A stretch of 64,000 bases of DNA from Paenalcaligenes suwonensis (GTDB lineage Bacteria > Pseudomonadota > Gammaproteobacteria > Burkholderiales > Burkholderiaceae_B), in NCBI RefSeq assembly GCF_011290505.1, contig NZ_JAANPV010000009.1, positions 1 to 64,000 on the forward strand. The letters run 5' to 3'. A program made the position numbers and the translations under genes. Shown here piece after piece: positions 62,508-64,000 of the stretch (position 1 is the stretch's first letter; every line of letters starts with the position of its first letter). The notes under the pieces are model-generated. The model made no database searches and had not been told where the DNA came from. It saw only the letters and a list, made by a program, of their open reading frames with translations.

Positions 62508-63861
62508 TGGTGCTGTCCTGCGAGATGGTGTTTTTGATGCGTTTACGTGGGGCGCGTCTGCGACGAGAGCTAGTGCTGCTACGTGGTGCAGTCGGGCGGG
62601 CCTCAATCATTGCTGCTCGTGTTTCAGTGCTGTCACTGTCGGCCAGATCCATCCACCATTGCGCCATCAGGCTGTCAACTTCCTTGGCTTCAGCACGCAA
62701 TTGCAGAAAGTCTACGGCAGCACGGAAGCGAGGCAGTTCGATCATGCGCCAGATAGCACGGTTATTGACGCGCTCAAAACGCGGCTGCATAAACCAAATC
62801 TCACGCATGTCACCTTGGTAACGACGTTGTATAGGCAGTACGCTGCTTTGTGCGTCAATCACGATGTCGCTAGCTTCTGACAACGCTTGTACGGGTGGTG
62901 AACCCGCTTTGATGCGTTTGGCCCACTGTTCTTGTACGGTTTTCCATAGCAATGCCGCAAACACAAAGCTTGGGCTGGTGCTGCGACCACTGCGAACGCG
63001 GCTGTCGGTACGAGCCAGAGCGATCTCTAAGAATAGACGTTGCTCGGGGTCGGACAAGCTGTGCTCCAGAAAGGGCAACAAGTAGGGCACTAGGGCTTCT
63101 TGTTGTAACTGCTCTAAGCACTTCAGGGCATGACCGCATTCCAGTAGCTTCAACAACTCATCAAACAGTCTGGACTCTGGCACGTTGGTAATGAGCGAAG
63201 CCAGTTTTTGAATGGGTTGATGCGTTTGTGGTTCGATCGTAGCGTTTAACTTGGCAGCAAAACGCAGCGCACGCAACATACGCACCGGGTCTTCGCGGTA
63301 ACGGGTGTCGGGGTCGCCTATCATGCGCACTACACGGTTTTTCAGGTCTTCTACGCCGTTGTGGTAATCAATCACTTCTTCAGTGATGGGGTCGTAGTAC
63401 AGCGCATTTAAGGTGAAGTCACGACGGTTTACATCGTCTAGTAACTCGCCGTATTCGTTGTCGCGCAAGATACGGCCATGGGCATCGGTTTGCTGCTTTT
63501 GGCTGTCTCCGGCTCTAAACGTAGAGGTCTCGATAATCTCACGACCAAATACCACGTGTACCAGTTTGAAGCGTTTGCCAATAATGCGGGCGCGCCTAAA
63601 CAAGGGGCGTATTTGCTCGGGTGTGGCGTTGGTCGCCACATCAAAGTCTTTGGGTTCTAACCCAGCAATCAAGTCGCGCACAGCACCGCCCACCACATAG
63701 GCTTCATAGCCATGTTGTTGCAGTACCTCGCATACCTTGAAGGCATGGCGAGAAACCAAGTCCGGGTCAATCCCGTGTTGGGATTGAGCCAGACGTTTAG
63801 GCCCCTTAGCAGGGGCGGCGAATAAGCGCGCGACGAAAGTTTTTATTGTTCGTTTTAGCAT
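62500..63861 (-). CDS. pcnB: Poly(A) polymerase I
   Basis: A 453-residue nucleotidyltransferase adding poly(A) tails that promote RNA decay. Y-V-V-G-G-A-V-R-D-L near residues 55-64, K-D-F-D-V-A-T-N-A near 71-79 (catalytic Asp pair), and the R-R-D-F-T-L-N-A-L-Y-Y block near 146-156 are clear. An arginine-rich C-terminus (about 415-445, R-R-R-R-A-P-R-K-R) and adjacency to folK favour PcnB over a CCA-adding enzyme. Nine bases separate it from the upstream HAD gene. Confidence 0.93.
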   Translation of the reverse strand: MLKRTIKTFVARLFAAPAKGPKRLAQSQHGIDPDLVSRHAFKVCEVLQQHGYEAYVVGGAVRDLIAGLEPKDFDVATNATPEQIRPLFRRARIIGKRFKLVHVVFGREIIETSTFRAGDSQKQQTDAHGRILRDNEYGELLDDVNRRDFTLNALYYDPITEEVIDYHNGVEDLKNRVVRMIGDPDTRYREDPVRMLRALRFAAKLNATIEPQTHQPIQKLASLITNVPESRLFDELLKLLECGHALKCLEQLQQEALVPYLLPFLEHSLSDPEQRLFLEIALARTDSRVRSGRSTSPSFVFAALLWKTVQEQWAKRIKAGSPPVQALSEASDIVIDAQSSVLPIQRRYQGDMREIWFMQPRFERVNNRAIWRMIELPRFRAAVDFLQLRAEAKEVDSLMAQWWMDLADSDSTETRAAMIEARPTAPRSSTSSRRRRAPRKRIKNTISQDSTNE

Positions 63862-63870
63862 GAGTGTTGA

Positions 63871-64000
63871 TTAGGATTTTTCATCCATTAGCTGTGCGAA
63901 TAGATCCAGCACGGCCCAATCACGCTCAGTAGCGGTACGTCGTAGGCTATCACCGGGGTTAGTCGCAACAGGATCAGAAACCAGTTCCATCAGGGGCAAG
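63871..64000 (-). CDS. HAD-IB family hydrolase, C-terminal fragment (cut by window edge)
   Basis: The minus strand encodes about 42 residues ending at TAA (63871-63873): L-P-L-M-E-L-V-S-D-P-V-A-T-N-P-G-D then a basic helix, W-A-V-L-D-L-F and a short tail. The D-P-V-A-T-N-P stretch followed by a tryptophan and V-x-D-L-F is the normal end of PSPase-like HAD subfamily IB phosphatases. The start lies outside the window. Same strand as pcnB and folK, likely one operon. Confidence 0.75.
   Translation of the reverse strand, partial: LPLMELVSDPVATNPGDSLRRTATERDWAVLDLFAQLMDEKS

Noticed and set aside
1-64000. CRISPR arrays, transposases, toxin-antitoxin pairs, prophage or defence genes
   Set aside because: No regular spaced direct repeats and no such protein families seen on either strand; nearly all of the window is core metabolism and envelope genes.

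Overview
The window is a typical chromosomal segment of a betaproteobacterium in the Alcaligenaceae (Burkholderiales). Several features point there: a fused MurE-MurF ligase inside an otherwise standard dcw cluster, an rnpB gene directly upstream of mraZ, the order ftsZ / lpxC / DUF721 / M23 peptidase / secA, a SWIB-domain miniprotein, class I fumarase, and AmgK-MurU next to lptD-surA-rsmA. By eye the base composition is moderate (near 50% GC), lower than Bordetella or Achromobacter, so a Paenalcaligenes- or Oligella-like genus is a guess, not a determination. No prophage, CRISPR array, IS transposase or classical defence island is visible.

Layout. Positions 1-290 hold the end of an rRNA operon (5S rRNA and terminator). 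A lipoprotein, an alanine/sodium symporter, a small membrane protein, a SWIB protein, pyrC and the ABC-F ATPase uup follow. The RNase P RNA (about 7208-7604) precedes the division and cell-wall cluster (7956-24891): mraZ, rsmH, ftsL, ftsI, murEF, mraY, murD, ftsW, murG, murC, ddl, ftsQ, ftsA, ftsZ. Most of these genes overlap by 1 or 4 bases, as in one long operon. lpxC, a DUF721 protein, an M23 peptidase and secA complete this envelope block.

30566-34664 is a minus-strand run (mgtE, yciA-like thioesterase, M20 amidohydrolase, suhB-like phosphatase). Then come mnmC, a GH31-like protein whose active site looks eroded, tRNA-Lys(UUU), and two ABC importers: metNIQ for methionine and glnHPQ for glutamine, the latter behind a candidate sigma-54 promoter. 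A second envelope block (45081-56686) combines muramic-acid recycling (amgK, murU), LPS export and outer-membrane protein folding (lptD, surA), rsmA, a two-gate-domain membrane protein, gloA, a ygjP-type protease, plsC and gmhB. The right end carries glyQS, class I fumarase, folK, pcnB and the C-terminal end of a HAD-IB hydrolase cut by the window edge.

The genes work together mostly as an envelope factory: precursor synthesis (Mur enzymes, Ddl, MraY, MurG), septal polymerisation (FtsW, FtsI), the Z-ring (FtsA, FtsZ, FtsQ, FtsL), lipid A commitment (LpxC), heptose supply (GmhB), LPS insertion (LptD), OMP chaperoning (SurA) and wall recycling (AmgK, MurU).

The least ordinary signals are: (1) a roughly 400-base dispersed repeat, present twice in convergent intergenic regions (about 52430-52831 and 61556-61929), with long hairpins sharing a 16-base core in opposite orientations; (2) the GH31-fold protein lacking the catalytic nucleophile and other active-site residues; (3) four tandem 10-base MraZ-box-like repeats before mraZ; (4) an LptD with a CxC plus CC cysteine layout; (5) several perfect palindromes in control regions, including one just before ftsZ. 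None of these proves a new system; the repeat family and the GH31 pseudoenzyme are the best candidates for something undescribed.
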